Positions 42,789 to 55,296 are shown, numbered from the stretch's first letter. The stretch is DNA of 64,000 nt from Bolinopsis microptera (GCF_026151205.1 NC_087075.1:8111303-8175302); one strand, 5' to 3'. Notes: generated from the sequence alone by a model not told the origin. Numbers and translations: made by a program.

Positions 42789-43684
42789 ATGGATGACGCA
42801 GAAATATTGGAGAAACTCCACTACAGAATCTGCGATGTCTTACTGGCGACAGTATTGAGTGTTTGCTTCTTGGTGGGATTTCCAGGCAACATTTTGTCTC
42901 TGAGATACTTTCTTTCTAAACCAGGACGAAGCTTGTCAGTTAACTTGTACATAGCATCATGCTGTATCGACTGTGTTACCAGCATCTTCCACCTGCCTGT
43001 AGCTGCAGTTCTGTTTAACCAACGGAACCCTGGGTTAATGGACAATCCTACCTTTTGTTCATTTTGGTACATGATATTTTTCATTCTACAACAGATGTCA
43101 ATGTTCTTGGTCTTGTTAATGTCGGTGTCAAGAACTTTAGCCATCATGTTTCCTTTCTTTAGAATTAATAAAAGAGCTGTTATTCTATTGATACCTGTCT
43201 ACGCGGCGTATTTGATTTTGTGGTTCACAGTAAACTTTTACAATGCCAAGTCGGTCTTCACAGTCAATCAGTCAATCACCTCTTGGATATTGCATACAGC
43301 ATCCACTACAATATCTGCATTGGCATTCCCCCGATAATAATAACAGTGGCTTTCACTGTTACAATTACGAAACTTACAACGGGACAAAAAGATCTTCAAT
43401 CACTATCGAGGAAAAATAACTTTCAAGCATCCGTGACGATATCCTACTTTACAGCAGTGTTTCTGGCTTGTAATTTGGCGGCTTTCACAAATGGAGTTTT
43501 GTATTTCGTTACTGCGAGGATTCTCAACAATACTACACTGCTAAAATCGGCAGAGTTCATGAGATTTTATTGGTGGTTTTATATGTCTAATCTTTTCTGC
43601 ATGGTGTTAAATGCGGCGCTGAACCCGATTCTATATTTCTGGCGGATGAAAGAACTGAAACAATTCGTCTTGAACTTCGACTAA
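42789..43684 (+). pseudogene. Class A (rhodopsin-like) GPCR with a frameshift
   Basis: Frame one, from ATG 42789 to about 43290, reads TM1 (LLATVLSVCFLVGFPGN), TM2 (LYIASCCIDCVTSIFHLPV), TM3 starting from CSFWYMIFF and ending SRTLAIMFP in place of the DRY motif, and TM4 (VILLIPVYAAYLILWF). TM5-7 (CIGIPPIIITVAFTV, ASVTISYFTAVFLACNLA, NAALNPILYF with NPxxY) continue in another frame to the stop at 43684. The break falls in extracellular loop 2, within 43250-43330, and has no GT-AG intron. Either a one-base indel inactivated the gene or the assembly has an error; all seven helices are otherwise intact. The ligand cannot be inferred. Confidence 0.75.
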
Positions 43685-44884
43685 AGGATGCAAGAAATAT
43701 TTACATCTTTAGCATAAAACATCAAATGGTTAATCGCTCAGCGCTGTTAATACAGGATCTTTTCGAGCAGTAGAAGACGACTATGGTTTCTGTTGTAAAA
43801 TAAGAGTCCAACATTATCTATATAATTGTTGGAGACAATGGCGTGGAGGCATATATTATAACGCTAGGTGTATCTACCGGTTCATCATTTATCTCTTTCT
43901 GCTATTCTGGTTATTGTATTACTCTAAGGAATTAATATCCGATGACACGGATTTACTAATTTGAACACTCACTGCGGGTGGTTGATTAGTTAATCGCACA
44001 AATTTTAAACTACAAAATATTGATAAAAATGATACCACCGCAGCTAGCTGTACGTGACAGTAATTTGTTAAACGTATTTGGTGTGAAGACGAAGCCTCAT
44101 TTTTAGATTGTATATTTTAACGTAGAACTATCCACAAACCACAGGATGTGGGTGTATTAAAAGCCTGACTGCTTTAGGGCAGGATTAAATATTTAACTTC
44201 AGTTCGACTGAAATCATTTTTAACTTCAAACTTGTATTCAAATATTGAGTCCTAAGAAACTTCTTGATTATTTATTTTCGCTGCAAATTACAACAAAATA
44301 AGCTGTCATACCAGAATTGTAGCATAAAGAACCGCTATTTTTGCATTCCAAGGTAATTACCGATGGTAGCTTCGCTTCACATTATATTCTAATCAAGTGC
44401 ATTACTGCTAATTATTGTATAACAGCCTCTGATTAGCGTGAGCCATTTCTATCACACTCTTCTCACAGACCAGATTGTTCATTTCTCAGGATACAACTCA
44501 ATTGTGCGCTCAGATACTTTTATTCCTCTTTTGTTTTTCGATTATCTTGGATAACTTAAATAATGTTTGAACTTTGACGCCTTCAAGTCGGATAAATTAC
44601 TTCAGAGATCACTGGATCAAAAATATATTTTTCATCCGATGATATTAACAAAGATTTGTCAGACTTGAAAGCGTCAAAAATTATAAGCTTTTGTCAAAGT
44701 TAAATTCTCAAGATTCTTTTATAAATATTATTACGCTGTCTCACTTGTTCCACAATAAAAAACGATCGCAACCCCAGTATAGGGGCAGTTAAGATTGAAG
44801 GCATTTCTGTGAAACACTTTCTAGTTACTAGTCATTTCACTTTCACTGTCAAAAGTTTCATGGCACTCAAAGTCATTTTCACCA
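43685..44884. other. Intergenic DNA
   Basis: AT-rich; no gene, RNA or element was recognised on either strand. Confidence 0.5.
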
Positions 44885-45115
44885 CACTTTAAAAAAAGGT
44901 GTAAATAGTAGGGTATTTATAAAACACATTATTAGGCCGTCTTAGATCCTGAAATAAGTGCCAGGAGTCAGTGTTGTGGATTATATTACTAATAGTAATA
45001 CTTGCTTTAAAAATTGTAAATAGTTGGATAATTGTAAAACACAGTATTTGGCCGTCTTAGATCCTGAAATTAGTGCCAGGAGTCAGTTTTGTAGGTTATC
45101 TTACTGGCTTTAAGA
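44885..45115. repeat. Two further units of the ~115-bp repeat
   Basis: Same unit as at 38936-39358 (CCGTCTTAGATCCTGAAAT, CCAGGAGTCAGT). Its position just upstream of the duplicated protease suggests the repeat marks the duplication boundary. Confidence 0.85.
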
Positions 45116-45428
45116 ACTGTAGAATTAAAGTAAAATAAACAACATCTCGAAATTCAGAATCCTTTACTCTTTTGTTTTAATTTTATACTCACTCAATTCT
45201 GTGACAAAGTTAAACTTGTAAATTGCATTTGGACGCTCTGGGTTAAGGTTATCCTTGATCCATGAAAACTTCTGCGTCATGAAAAATTACATTTACAGTG
45301 TCACGTTTGTGGCTAACTAAAGTGCAAAAGCAATTAAATATCTTCCTTCTCAACTTTTCATTGTTTTATGGACTGAGTGATTTTTCGCACTGTCACACAC
45401 ATCTGGTGGCAGCATTGTTCTGAAATTG

Positions 45429-45438
45429 CATAAAATAG
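45429..45438 (+). promoter_or_regulatory. TATA-like box of protease gene 2
   Basis: CATAAAATAG, 54 bases before the ATG, in the same context as protease gene 1. Confidence 0.45.
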
Positions 45439-45482
45439 AGTCATCACCACAGCATCCTCACTTTGAACAATCAACAATCAAC

Positions 45483-46733
45483 ATGAAGATCTTTCTAGTT
45501 ATCTGCCTGGTGGCTGCCTCTCTCGCTGCTGAAGATGTCCTTCGTGGTATTCTCCGATCCCCCAAAGAAACCCTGAAGCTCTACGGGGATTTTAAATCCC
45601 AGGAGCACCTCAAGTTCCTTGCATCTGAAGACCGAATGAGGTTCCGACTCTTCCGATCCAATGCTCAGCTGGTAGCTCAAGCTAACGAGGAGGGAGGATC
45701 TGCCGTATTTGGCCTCAACTTCTTCTCTGCGCTGACTGAAGATGAGAAGCAACAGTACCTTGGACTGAACGTCACTGGACATGACGAGAACCCTATGCAC
45801 GTCGCCTCCTCTTCATTCAGTGCCCCCGAAAAGAAACTCTGGACCAATGAGGGTTTGGTTACAGCAGTAAAGAACCAAGGAAGCTGTGGATCTTGCTGGA
45901 CGTTCGGAGCCGTAGGAGGTTTAGAGACAAGGTACCACGGAGTATCTGGTAAACTGAGGAGTTTCGCAGAGCAGGAATACCTGGACTGTGTCTACGAGGG
46001 GCAGAGGAACGGTTGCAACGGTGGATGGCCTGATAACTGTTACGACTACTCCAAGAAGAACGGTGGAAGGTTGGCTTCAACTGCTGACTATGTATACACT
46101 CAAAAAGATGGTAGTTGCAAAGGTAGCTCGAAACCTGACGCTATGGTGGCTGCTAAAATCAACGGCTACACCAGTGTTAGCCCAACTGAGGCCGCAAACA
46201 TTCAAGCCCTTGCATCAGGCTCCTTGTCCGTCGCTTTCGAAGTGACAAATTACTTCCAACAGTACCGAAATGGCATCATAAAAGACACAACATGCACCGG
46301 GAGACCAAACCACGCCGTCACAGCTGTTGGATACACGTCGAAGTTCGTCCTGGTAAAGAACTCTTGGGGAGGCAGCTGGGGAGATCGTGGATTTGTGAAA
46401 TTCGCTCGAGGCTACCCCTCCAATTGCGGCCTCTTCAAATACAGCAGCTACCCCAAACTTGTTACAACCGGACAGTCTGACAACACTCCTTCTGATAAAG
46501 CCACCGACTACAGACCTTCTGAAGATGATGATGTTAAACCAGACCCTCAACCTAATCCAGACTGCAAAGACAGGGCATCTAATTGTAGGTCCGATTGGTG
46601 CAAGTATGCCAACATAGCCGAGGACTACTGCCAGAAGACTTGTAACAAGTGTGATGGTGGAGATGATGGAGAGTGCCCCAGCGGCACCATTAGATGTTCT
46701 GACGGAGTGTGCCGACACGAACACATGTGCTAG
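45483..46733 (+). CDS. Papain-family cysteine protease with ShKT and LDLa-like tail, copy 2
   Basis: 416 residues, intronless. The first 105 residues are almost identical to copy 1, including signal peptide and I29 propeptide. The catalytic set is intact: NQGSCGSCWTF, PNHAVTAVGY, KNSWG. Differences cluster at the propeptide-mature junction (SAPEKKLW instead of SDKKPPTEKLW), in the S2-S3 side of the peptidase (VYTQKDGSCKGSSKPDA; NGIIKDTTCTGR) and in the linker (KPDPQPNPDC). ShKT and the cysteine-rich tail are retained, although the ShKT loop is shorter (DWCKYANIAEDYC). The uninterrupted 3' flank shows the site where copy 1 received its transposon. A recent tandem duplicate, probably with slightly shifted substrate preference. 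Confidence 0.93.
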   Translation: MKIFLVICLVAASLAAEDVLRGILRSPKETLKLYGDFKSQEHLKFLASEDRMRFRLFRSNAQLVAQANEEGGSAVFGLNFFSALTEDEKQQYLGLNVTGHDENPMHVASSSFSAPEKKLWTNEGLVTAVKNQGSCGSCWTFGAVGGLETRYHGVSGKLRSFAEQEYLDCVYEGQRNGCNGGWPDNCYDYSKKNGGRLASTADYVYTQKDGSCKGSSKPDAMVAAKINGYTSVSPTEAANIQALASGSLSVAFEVTNYFQQYRNGIIKDTTCTGRPNHAVTAVGYTSKFVLVKNSWGGSWGDRGFVKFARGYPSNCGLFKYSSYPKLVTTGQSDNTPSDKATDYRPSEDDDVKPDPQPNPDCKDRASNCRSDWCKYANIAEDYCQKTCNKCDGGDDGECPSGTIRCSDGVCRHEHMC

Positions 46734-46899
46734 ATCTCAACCATTTCTTGATGTTTACAATTTCATTTGTTTTTGTATCATTTGGCAAGTAACACATTGC
46801 ATTGAAACCTTGTTTTATTAATAGCCTCGGGGAAATATGCACTACAAAAATTGGTACAGAGCTGTGAGGCAACCTGTATACTATACAGTGTATAGTACA

Positions 46900-47065
46900 C
46901 ATATTACGTAAGTGTATAGTACACATATTACGTAATCAGCTGAGGCCGGGGGGGGGGGGGGGGGGGGTTCCGAATGATTTAGCTATGTCTAAAATGACAC
47001 AATAGCTTTGTGTAAAACTGATTACGGAGGGGGGGGGGGGGGGGGGGGGGGGTGGGGTAAAATTT
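46900..47065. repeat. GATTACG-type repeat with two long G runs
   Basis: ACATATTACGTAATCAGCTGAGG, given here in part as TTACGTAATCAGCTGAGG, is followed by about 20 G (46948-46967), then AACTGATTACGGAGG and a second G run (about 47029-47052). Related strings lie at 22.1 and 28.77 kb. Confidence 0.7.
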
Positions 47066-48520
47066 TCAAGATGCATCCTTAACTAATATTTGACCTGACA
47101 TTACATTAGTGTGCTCGTATCGGTAACTGGTTTGCCTAGGTACGTGGAGCCATACGAGGGATCGATATCGTCAGTCCATATAATGTGCGAATTTTCATAT
47201 TTTTAAAACTTAAAAAGCATATTATATCGATGATCCAAACAATTTAAAGGGAAATAAAACAAATGTTTATTCTTGTCCAACGAAAATAAAATTACATAAG
47301 GACAGAGTCATTAGTTTCGAATTTATGACAATAATATCATCAATACATTACAAGCAAAAGTTTTAAATATGTACAATTAATTAGTCAATTGGATCACATT
47401 GCGCAGTGCTTGTTCCATTGCTAGAGGATTACAGCTGAAAAATGCTCTACGAGCAAGAATAGATGACACGAAAAAACCATTAAATACATTCTAGATATCA
47501 TTACAACTAATTGAAGGATGTGCAGAATGAGACCAACAAGAATGTATCAATTAATCAACCATTTTCTGTTTCAGATTTGAAGATAATTAATCATTTTTAT
47601 GTCTTTGAGGGCAAAGTGGCACTTCACGTACCTTATTATGATTTAAATTTTAATTTGACATGCTTTAAAAGAGCCCTTGAGACACACATAACGATAAGAA
47701 TGGAAATTTATTTTATTACATCGATAAGATTTTTAAATCATGTGGCATCACAAATTCAAAAAATCAGTTTTGTCAGATGAAATTTAAGCACACACGAAAG
47801 GTTTTGAATGAATATTATAATTAAAATGTAGCGAAATAATTTATTAAGAGGTCTATAAGGGAAAAATGTGTGAAGATGGAGATTTTCCATAATTTTTACA
47901 GTATATTACAAAAACATATGCAACATCCAGACTCTAGAGTGTGCCAGGTTAAAAATGTGCATAAATTTTTCGCTTCAGAAAACAAGATCGAATAAATTAG
48001 TGAGGCTAAGTGTCTAATTACAAAACATTAAATTCAACTAATTGGTCAATCAAATTGTTAATTAATATTACGACGCATGCTCAAAGCACATTACACCATA
48101 ACTCAAAAAAACCGGAAACCCGAACTGCAAATGCTGAGGAAATAACGATGCTGATGTGTTAAATTAACTAAAATCCTTGTCCATGTTAATAATTTGCTAA
48201 TTGATTGGTTAACAATTTAAGTCGTGCCACGTAAGTCGAAGCAAGCGAGCCAACCGTTATCACTGATTCTTTATTGGGGATCCTTTTTCTTTTTAGTCTG
48301 ACTTACTATGACACCTGGGCAGAAACTTGGTTAAAATTTAAGCCAGAATAGAATGCTTGGGAGGTGGGATTCAATGTATGACTATACAATATTCAATTTA
48401 ACGGAAAAGTAGCTGTGACGTGACTTAACAGTGGTAGTCAAGTTATAAATTATTGTATTTTAAGTGGAAAATTTCATCAATGTTTTAAAGAGCATCATTT
48501 ATGATAACAAAAGCTTTTTT
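47066..48520. other. Intergenic DNA 3' of the VAMP gene
   Basis: AT-rich; the short open frame near 47.5-47.8 kb has no family features and looks like chance. Nothing else was recognised. Confidence 0.5.
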
Positions 48521-51500
48521 TTATTTAATCAGAAAACAAGAAATCATACCTAAAAAGAAATATATTGAAATAATTGTAATGAATGGCCGCGAAGTTCAGT
48601 TTCAGGTCGAAGTTTCGCGTATGAAAGTGAAAATCTTACCGATTATTACTCCAAGCACAATAACTGCCACCACTCCGATCACTATCATAAACTGAAACAG
48701 AATATTATTATATTTACTGCACACAAGCGACAAAATCAAGATCGACAGCCAAAATTTCTCGCCCAGGTAATTTCTATTATAAAGAAGAAATAAATATAGA
48801 TATATGCTAAGGTAGAAATATTTATTATAAACCAAATCAGGAACCATAAACTAAGATGTAGGTAGTAAGGGACTGATATTCTAAAAACAACATATTAATT
48901 TGAACAGCATGTCATTTAACTTTCGTACCTTGACGTTCTTCCACCACATTTTACGTTTCAACTGCGTTCCAGTCTGGAGAAACTGATTAGCACCAACTTG
49001 CAGAGCATCTGAAAGAATGCACGTGTAATTACCTAATTAATTGGATATCTAATCGTGCAAACATTGCAAGTTGTAAATGGCTGGCTTGACAGTAGAGAAT
49101 TAATTGCCGGTACGTGTTGTAAATTACATTGCGCGCAATAAAAACGTACGTTCGCGCAGACGAGCCAATAATTAAACGTTCGGCGGCTAGTTTGTGAGTG
49201 TAACTGGTATTTGTGTCCCGCATAGAATGCGATCATTTCATTGACACTTTATGTTTCTATTCCATCATGATACAATGTCACTCAGAGAAGTTCCTTCTCG
49301 CTAATTGATCTGACTTATCGTTATAAGACAGTGACTGCAATTCTTATGAATAGCTCTGTCATTAGGGAATTTATCATGACACGCTATTTAACATTACTGT
49401 TTACAGTTTCCTGATATCAAATTTCATCGGGCATGATTTTCAATTTTAGAGGCGAATTTTTGATGATCAACCAAATTTTTCGGGCACAATTGATCAAAAG
49501 GCACTGATCATCGTAAAGCAATTTCCTGGCAGGTGAACTCATCCAATGCTGTGAAAAACAAATACTTTTTCCGTAAAAGACCATGTCAATGATATCGTTA
49601 TGAGTATTGAGTAAGCAAATTTTATCAAACTTGATGCTTTTCTAGGATTAACATATAAACATACTTGAGAATGATAATGTTAGCACCTCAAGTTAGAATT
49701 ATTACATGTACATGTGAGTTGTGACAAAGCTTTCGTATGCATCAAAATAATTAAATTTGGTCAATGTAAAAAATGAGATAAGAAGAAGACCCAAATTATG
49801 TAGTATCTAAGCTTAAGTTAAGATCTCTGAAAATTACAGAAAAGAGCCTCACGGTTTTTCTGCTCGATACGCTAGGAACTCTAAACATACGTTACAAAAA
49901 GTATTTTTGACCGTAGAATCGATTAAAAGTGATCTGGTAACGATTGGATTACTAAGAATCTCTAAAAATCCACAAATTTTAAATCTGTACACTAATGGGT
50001 CCAAGTTACTGCGGACATAGTTCACTATGTGTTTACCGTGTTTGGGTGCCCATCATATTTTACAGATGGGGGCGATATTTTGAACGATTCTATTTTATAT
50101 TCATCTATTGCTGTACTCTGTAAAATTTGAAAAGTATTTAATAAATAGTACATAATTAATTAGACATAGTCAAAGATAGTTTGATATCAATAAATAGGGT
50201 AACGACAATACTTTAGGTGATTCCTATTACTTCTCAGCGCACCCAGAAACTTCATCATACATATTATGTAAACTCATTCAATTAAGTACTGGATTATTGT
50301 ACATTGTATATGTAACGTTCATTGTATATTTTACATTATTGTACAATAAGTACATATTGTAACTTGCATTGTTTTATGTTTTCGAACAGTCAATTCGTTT
50401 AAGAATTCGAATATAAAAGATAATATTAAATAATAACAGAGATAATATATATATAAATAATATAATCTTACCTGAGCGTTCGTTAAGGTTCTGTATTTTA
50501 GAGTCTCTTTCCAGAACTTTATCAATATTATTCCTCATTATCCCCATCACCTGGTCCACCTGATCCTGGGTCTCACGAGTCTGGTAGCCCGCTCCTGATC
50601 TACAGGTTTATTGTTTGTCACGTGACTTATAAATTGTCACGTGATTTATAAATTGTCACGTGACTTATAAATTGTCAAGTGACTTATAAATTGTCACGTG
50701 ACTCATCAATTTTCACGTGACTCATCAATTGTCGCGTGATTTAACTGTTATTGATGATAGCAGTATGTTTGTAGATCGCCAAATGGTTTTGAGGCTATTG
50801 GGAGGCTATTTTAGTATTTTAGTATTTTCATGACAATTACGTTTTTGAAAATTTTCTGCATTCTCCGTGTTTCGTAAAACCCGTGGCCGTAATAGTTTTA
50901 AAATTCACTAAATTAAAATTGTGCATTTTTAACCAATAACCATTAGTAAAGTGTAAAGTGACTAGATAACTTTATAAATTAACTCAATTAACTAAATTAC
51001 TCAGTACTCACCCTCCAAGAAGCTTATCCCTACTGCCATCATTAGCCCTGAAATACAATTATTAAGTAAGTTATAAAAGTAGTACAATACTGAGTAATTA
51101 CCTCAATTTGAGTAAAAGTAATATTATGTCTGTTAAATTCCGTGTACTTTCGGTTTCAGTCAGAACTAAGGATCTAAATTTAAAGATTGTGACTAATTTT
51201 AAATTCTGCTATCTTATCTAGAAGTACGATTCAAAGTGTTATCGTTTGAAAGATTTAATGTGCACTAAAATGTCTAATGATAGAGATTAGAGCGTTTGCT
51301 TTTTTATGAGTAACAGACTTGTAAAGAATTTTAAAAATTAAAAAATCTTAATTTCCCTCGAACTCTATGATTATTAGAAGTCAGAGTACCAGCGTTTTTT
51401 TAGAACGGAGCTTTTAAGATTTAAGAATGTTAACTGTTAACTAACCACCTTTAACAACCACTAACCACCCTTAACAACCACTAACCACCCTTAACAACCA

Positions 51501-54500
51501 CTAACCACCCTTAACAACCACTAACCACCCTTAACAACCACTAACCATTTAACAGATATAACGGTACACACATATAATTGACAAGGCCACCAACTGAGGT
51601 ATCATCACCCGTAACACCCGTTACACCCGTTAATAGCTACTAACCACTAACCACCTTAAGTAACCACTAACCACCTGACATCTGCAGGTATCAGTACACA
51701 TATTGACAAGGCCACTAACCGAGGTATCATATATTACATCACCCGTTACACCTACAGCTACAGCCACCTTACTCAATAGCCCTATCATTTAGCTTTAAGA
51801 GCTTAAAGCACACATCCATATTTGGTATAATTACTGATTAATGAGCTTTTTAGTACAACTCGGCTGTTGCACGAGGGGTGTCACGAGGGGTGTCACGAGG
51901 GGTTTCACGAGGGGTGTCATTATATAGTGCAGGCTGGGGTCCCCTGTAGAGCGTAACTAAACGGTTAGACCTCAGAGTGCAAGTGGGGGTACTAGTGGGG
52001 TTTGGAGGTAATTGTGGGGGTACTAGTGGGGTTTGGAGGTAATTGTGGGGGTACTAGTGGGGTTTGGAGGTAATTGTGGGGGTACTAGTGGGGTTTGGAG
52101 GTAATTGTGGGGGTACTAGTGGGGTTTGGAGGTAATTGTGGGGGTACTAGTGGGGTTTGGAGGTAATTGTGGGGGTACTAGTGGGGTTTGGAGGTAATTG
52201 TGGGGGTACTAGTGGGGTTTGGAGGTAATTGTGGGGGTACTAGTGGGGTTTGGAGGTAATTGTGGGGGTACTGGTGGGGTTTGGAGGTAATTGTGGGGGT
52301 ACTAGTATAGTGGGGTTTGGAGGTAACTGTGGGGGTACTAGTGGGGTTTGGAGGTAATTGTGGGGAAGAATTAGTGGATTTTTGGAATGTTATGTGGAAT
52401 GTGGTAATGATATCATGTGGATTGTTTGGTTGTTTAATTTGAGATATTTTGGAGATGTAAGGGTTGGTCTGTGATGTTAAGTTATTGAGTGGAGAAATTT
52501 TAACGGGACAACAGTATCGAACATGAATTATTGTTATGTGAAGATTATATGTAGAGATACATTTAAAGTTTATAGGGATAATTTTATACCTACACTTTAT
52601 TCAGTAAACAAGTTTAATGTGTGTCGTGTTGAATGTGTTAGATAGCTCTGCAAAACTTAAAGTTGTCAGTTTGTTTCAATGATTAGAAATAGCTCGTTAT
52701 GATCTTCACTGGAGCTGTAATATTAATAAATTTTTAAATTAAAAAAATATATAAAGTAAAATGTCGACACATATTCATTAAATCCATACCTTTATTAATA
52801 TAATAAAAGTGACATATTTTAAAAGGTGCTGTAAATAATGCAGTAACTTATATTGTGGGACTGTTAGCGGTAGCCCTATTTATCGATGAACAGATGTTGA
52901 TTATACACAACTTTTTTGTACATTATTACAAGACGTACACGATATCACAACTTCAAGTCCTTAATATATTATTAAATACTTTCAAAATTTTAGTACAGTA
53001 ATAGATGATCATAAAATAAAACCGTTCGAAAATATTGCCCCAGCTGTAAAATGGGCACCCAAACACGGTAAACACATTGCGAGCTATGTCCGCAATTAAA
53101 TCAACATGTTCCAGACCCATCTAATAAATGAAGTAACTAAATTAGTAATTAGGCACCAAGTTCTTAAATAGCTCTAAGTTTCACGAGATAAAGTGACATC
53201 ACCGATGATTAAATTTAAGTTGTATGAGATTTAAATTTACAATATACTCTCTAAATTTGACTTTTCTATGGAATATAAATAACAATGTTATAAAGGTAGT
53301 ACTAGTATTATCGTTTTAATTGCTAAATTTGTACTCATGAACAGGAATCGACCGGGATTCCCGCTACCGGAATCCCGGTACCGGGATTGGAAATTTTGAG
53401 CTATCCCGGTCCCGGTCCCGGTCAAATGCTGATTTATGATCCCGGTCCCGGTCAATCACTCAAATTTGCCGGGATTTTGACCGGGATCTTTTACATAATT
53501 TCATTCACTGTGATTTTAAGTTTTTCCTTTCATTCTACATTGTGAATTTCATCTTTAAACATCCTCTGAGCCAAATAAAACAATGTTTAAAATTGCTAAA
53601 CAAGTTTGAGTAATAAATTATGATCATGAATTAACCAGTAATCGACCGGAATTCCCGGTACCGGGTTTGGTAATTTGGAGCTATCCCGGTCCCGGTCCCG
53701 GTCCCGGTCAAGTCACATTTTCATCCCGGTCCCGGTCAAATGCTGATTTATGATCCCGGTCCCGGTCCTGGTTAATTCAGGATCTCTGGTCCCGGCCCCG
53801 GTCAATCACTCAAATTTGCCGGGATTTTGACCGGGATCTTTTACATAATTTCATTCACTGTGATTTTAAGTTTTTCCTTTCATTCATTGTGAATTTCATC
53901 TTTAAACATCCTCTGAGCCAAATAAAACAATGTTTAAAATTGCTAAACAAGTTTGAGTAATAAATTATGATCATGAATTAACCAGTAATCGACCGGAATT
54001 CCCGGTACCGGGTTTGGCAATTGGAGCTATCCCGGTCCCGGTCCCGGTCAAGTCACATTTTCATCCCGGTCCCGGTCAAATGCTGATTTATGATCCCGGT
54101 CCCGGTCCTGGTTAATTCAGGATTCTTGGTCCCGGCCTCGGTCCCGGTCAGGCCTGAAATCATGTCCCGGTCGATTCCTGCTTATGAACAAGTTGATAGA
54201 TCAACTTGTTTAGGAGGTATTTGCACTCAGCACTGTATAACTTGCTAATAGTAATAGTTAGTTAACTTAAGCTCATGAGTTAGAAGAAGATAATAATAAA
54301 TTAATACTATTCCAATTAAATTATAAGTTCACCTAGTTCGTTTTACCTTGAACTTTATTTTACCAGTGTAAACAAATTCTTAACATTTGCAGTTTGCACG
54401 TTGGGCAAATTAGGCTTATTTTATGACTTGAAGGAAAATTGTTCAGTAAACCCTATGACCAATAATACGCCCAAGATTATTACTTTAACTTTTCTTTGAG

Positions 54501-54616
54501 TTCTGCTGGGAGCTTATTTGGGTGTTATTTGCAGGGGTGAGCTTCATTTAATCCTGTGAAAAACCATCTGTTAATCGATTAATTAATTGATCAATGAATT
54601 CTAGTTGTACTCACAT
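48521..54616 (-). CDS. VAMP/synaptobrevin-like R-SNARE (six exons, start codon split)
   Basis: Minus-strand exons: ending at 54615 (the bases AT), 51047-51012, 50599-50472, 49008-48929, 48691-48640 and 48549-48521 (TAA). Borders are GT/AG and phases match, giving 108 residues. A short N-terminus (ANDGSRDKLLGG) precedes a complete R-SNARE motif: QDQVDQVMGIMRNNIDKVLE, with the zero-layer Arg in LERDSKI, then ALQVGANQFLQTGTQLKRK. The juxtamembrane MWWKNVK and a C-terminal anchor (FMIVIGVVAVIVLGVIIG) follow, with a short tail MISCFLIK. This is a tail-anchored vesicle SNARE for membrane fusion, closest in layout to VAMP2/3/8. The ATG is formed only after splicing: AT from exon 1 (CTAAGAT/GTGAGT) and G from exon 2. 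The last exon is tiny and its AATAAA overlaps the stop region, so the final eight residues are less certain. Confidence 0.85.
50618..50740. repeat. TGTCACGTGACTTATAAAT array
   Basis: Six or seven ~20-bp units in VAMP intron 2, each with TCACGTGA or a near variant; another E-box-rich array. Confidence 0.9.
51440..51545. repeat. 20-bp CTAACCACCCTTAACAACCA array
   Basis: Five units in VAMP intron 1, with degenerate continuations to about 51675. Confidence 0.9.
51875..51918. repeat. GAGGGGTGTCAC array
   Basis: Four 12-bp units in VAMP intron 1. Confidence 0.85.
51983..52365. repeat. 31-bp G-rich minisatellite
   Basis: About 12 units of GTGGGGGTACTAGTGGGGTT plus TGGAGGTAATT, nearly uniform, with one unit enlarged by TATAG. 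It lies in VAMP intron 1. Runs of G make quadruplexes possible on this strand. Confidence 0.95.
53344..54190. repeat. CCGGGA-rich dispersed repeat, two tandem copies
   Basis: GAATCGACCGGGATTCCCG, then runs of CCCGGTCCCGGTC, AAATGCTGATTTATGATC, then AACATCCTCTGAGCCAAAT and GATCATGAATTAACCAGTA. The block is repeated with small indels. It is the inverted relative of 11860-12120 and lies in VAMP intron 1. Confidence 0.9.
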
Positions 54617-55057
54617 CTTAGCAGGTTGCTTTGAGTCAAGGAGGTGGGATTTTTCCTCAGTAGGCTCCAATATGACAGATAAGCATGCGCTAGATTTCTA
54701 AAGAGTAGGTGGTTACAATTTAGAATATAATAAAACGAATATATTATAGATTCTATAAAAACGAATGCAATCACATAACAGTAGTAAATGTAATAAATAG
54801 AACTGTAAATCGAACTAGCTGGAAATCGGGTTTATGGCCTTATCTCTATGTAAGTGCACAATATGTGTTGTAGATAATCAGCAGTTAAAACTGGAACAAG
54901 TCTGGGTCTGAGGAGTATATATTTTGTAACAAACCCACACTAACTAATAATAATTCTAATAACTAGGTAAGAACAATAGATTTTAGTGAAAGTTGAAGTT
55001 CATGATTCATAACTAAGTAAATTTTATAACAAATTAAAGTAATTAAATATGATTGAG

Positions 55058-55119
<62 letters not shown>

Positions 55120-55217
55120 GATTGAGTCAAACATCTGGATTATTCTTCATTATCAGATTGAGTGTGGATATTGTAAATTATGGTGAACTGATTGGATTCG
55201 TTATGAAAATAATCACA
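54617..55217. other. 5' flank of the VAMP gene
   Basis: Contains the upstream part of VAMP exon 1 (5' UTR, extent unknown) and a T/A/TA low-complexity tract at 55060-55118. No other gene was recognised. Confidence 0.5.
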
Positions 55218-55296
55218 CAGTGGCGTAACTTTGCATGTTAGCATGCACCCGGTCCCCCTGCACAGTAGGGTCAGTGGGCCCTTTGTAACACCACTG
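55218..55296. mobile_element. 79-bp hAT-type MITE (internally deleted)
   Basis: Ends CAGTGGCGTAACTTTGC and GTAACACCACTG. The interior CCCCCTGCACAGTAGGGTCA matches the longer copy at 58690-58978. No clear target duplication. Confidence 0.65.

Noticed and set aside
47511..47780. 89-codon frame MKDVQNETNKN...
   Set aside because: No splice context, homology or codon bias that I can recognise; likely chance in AT-rich DNA.
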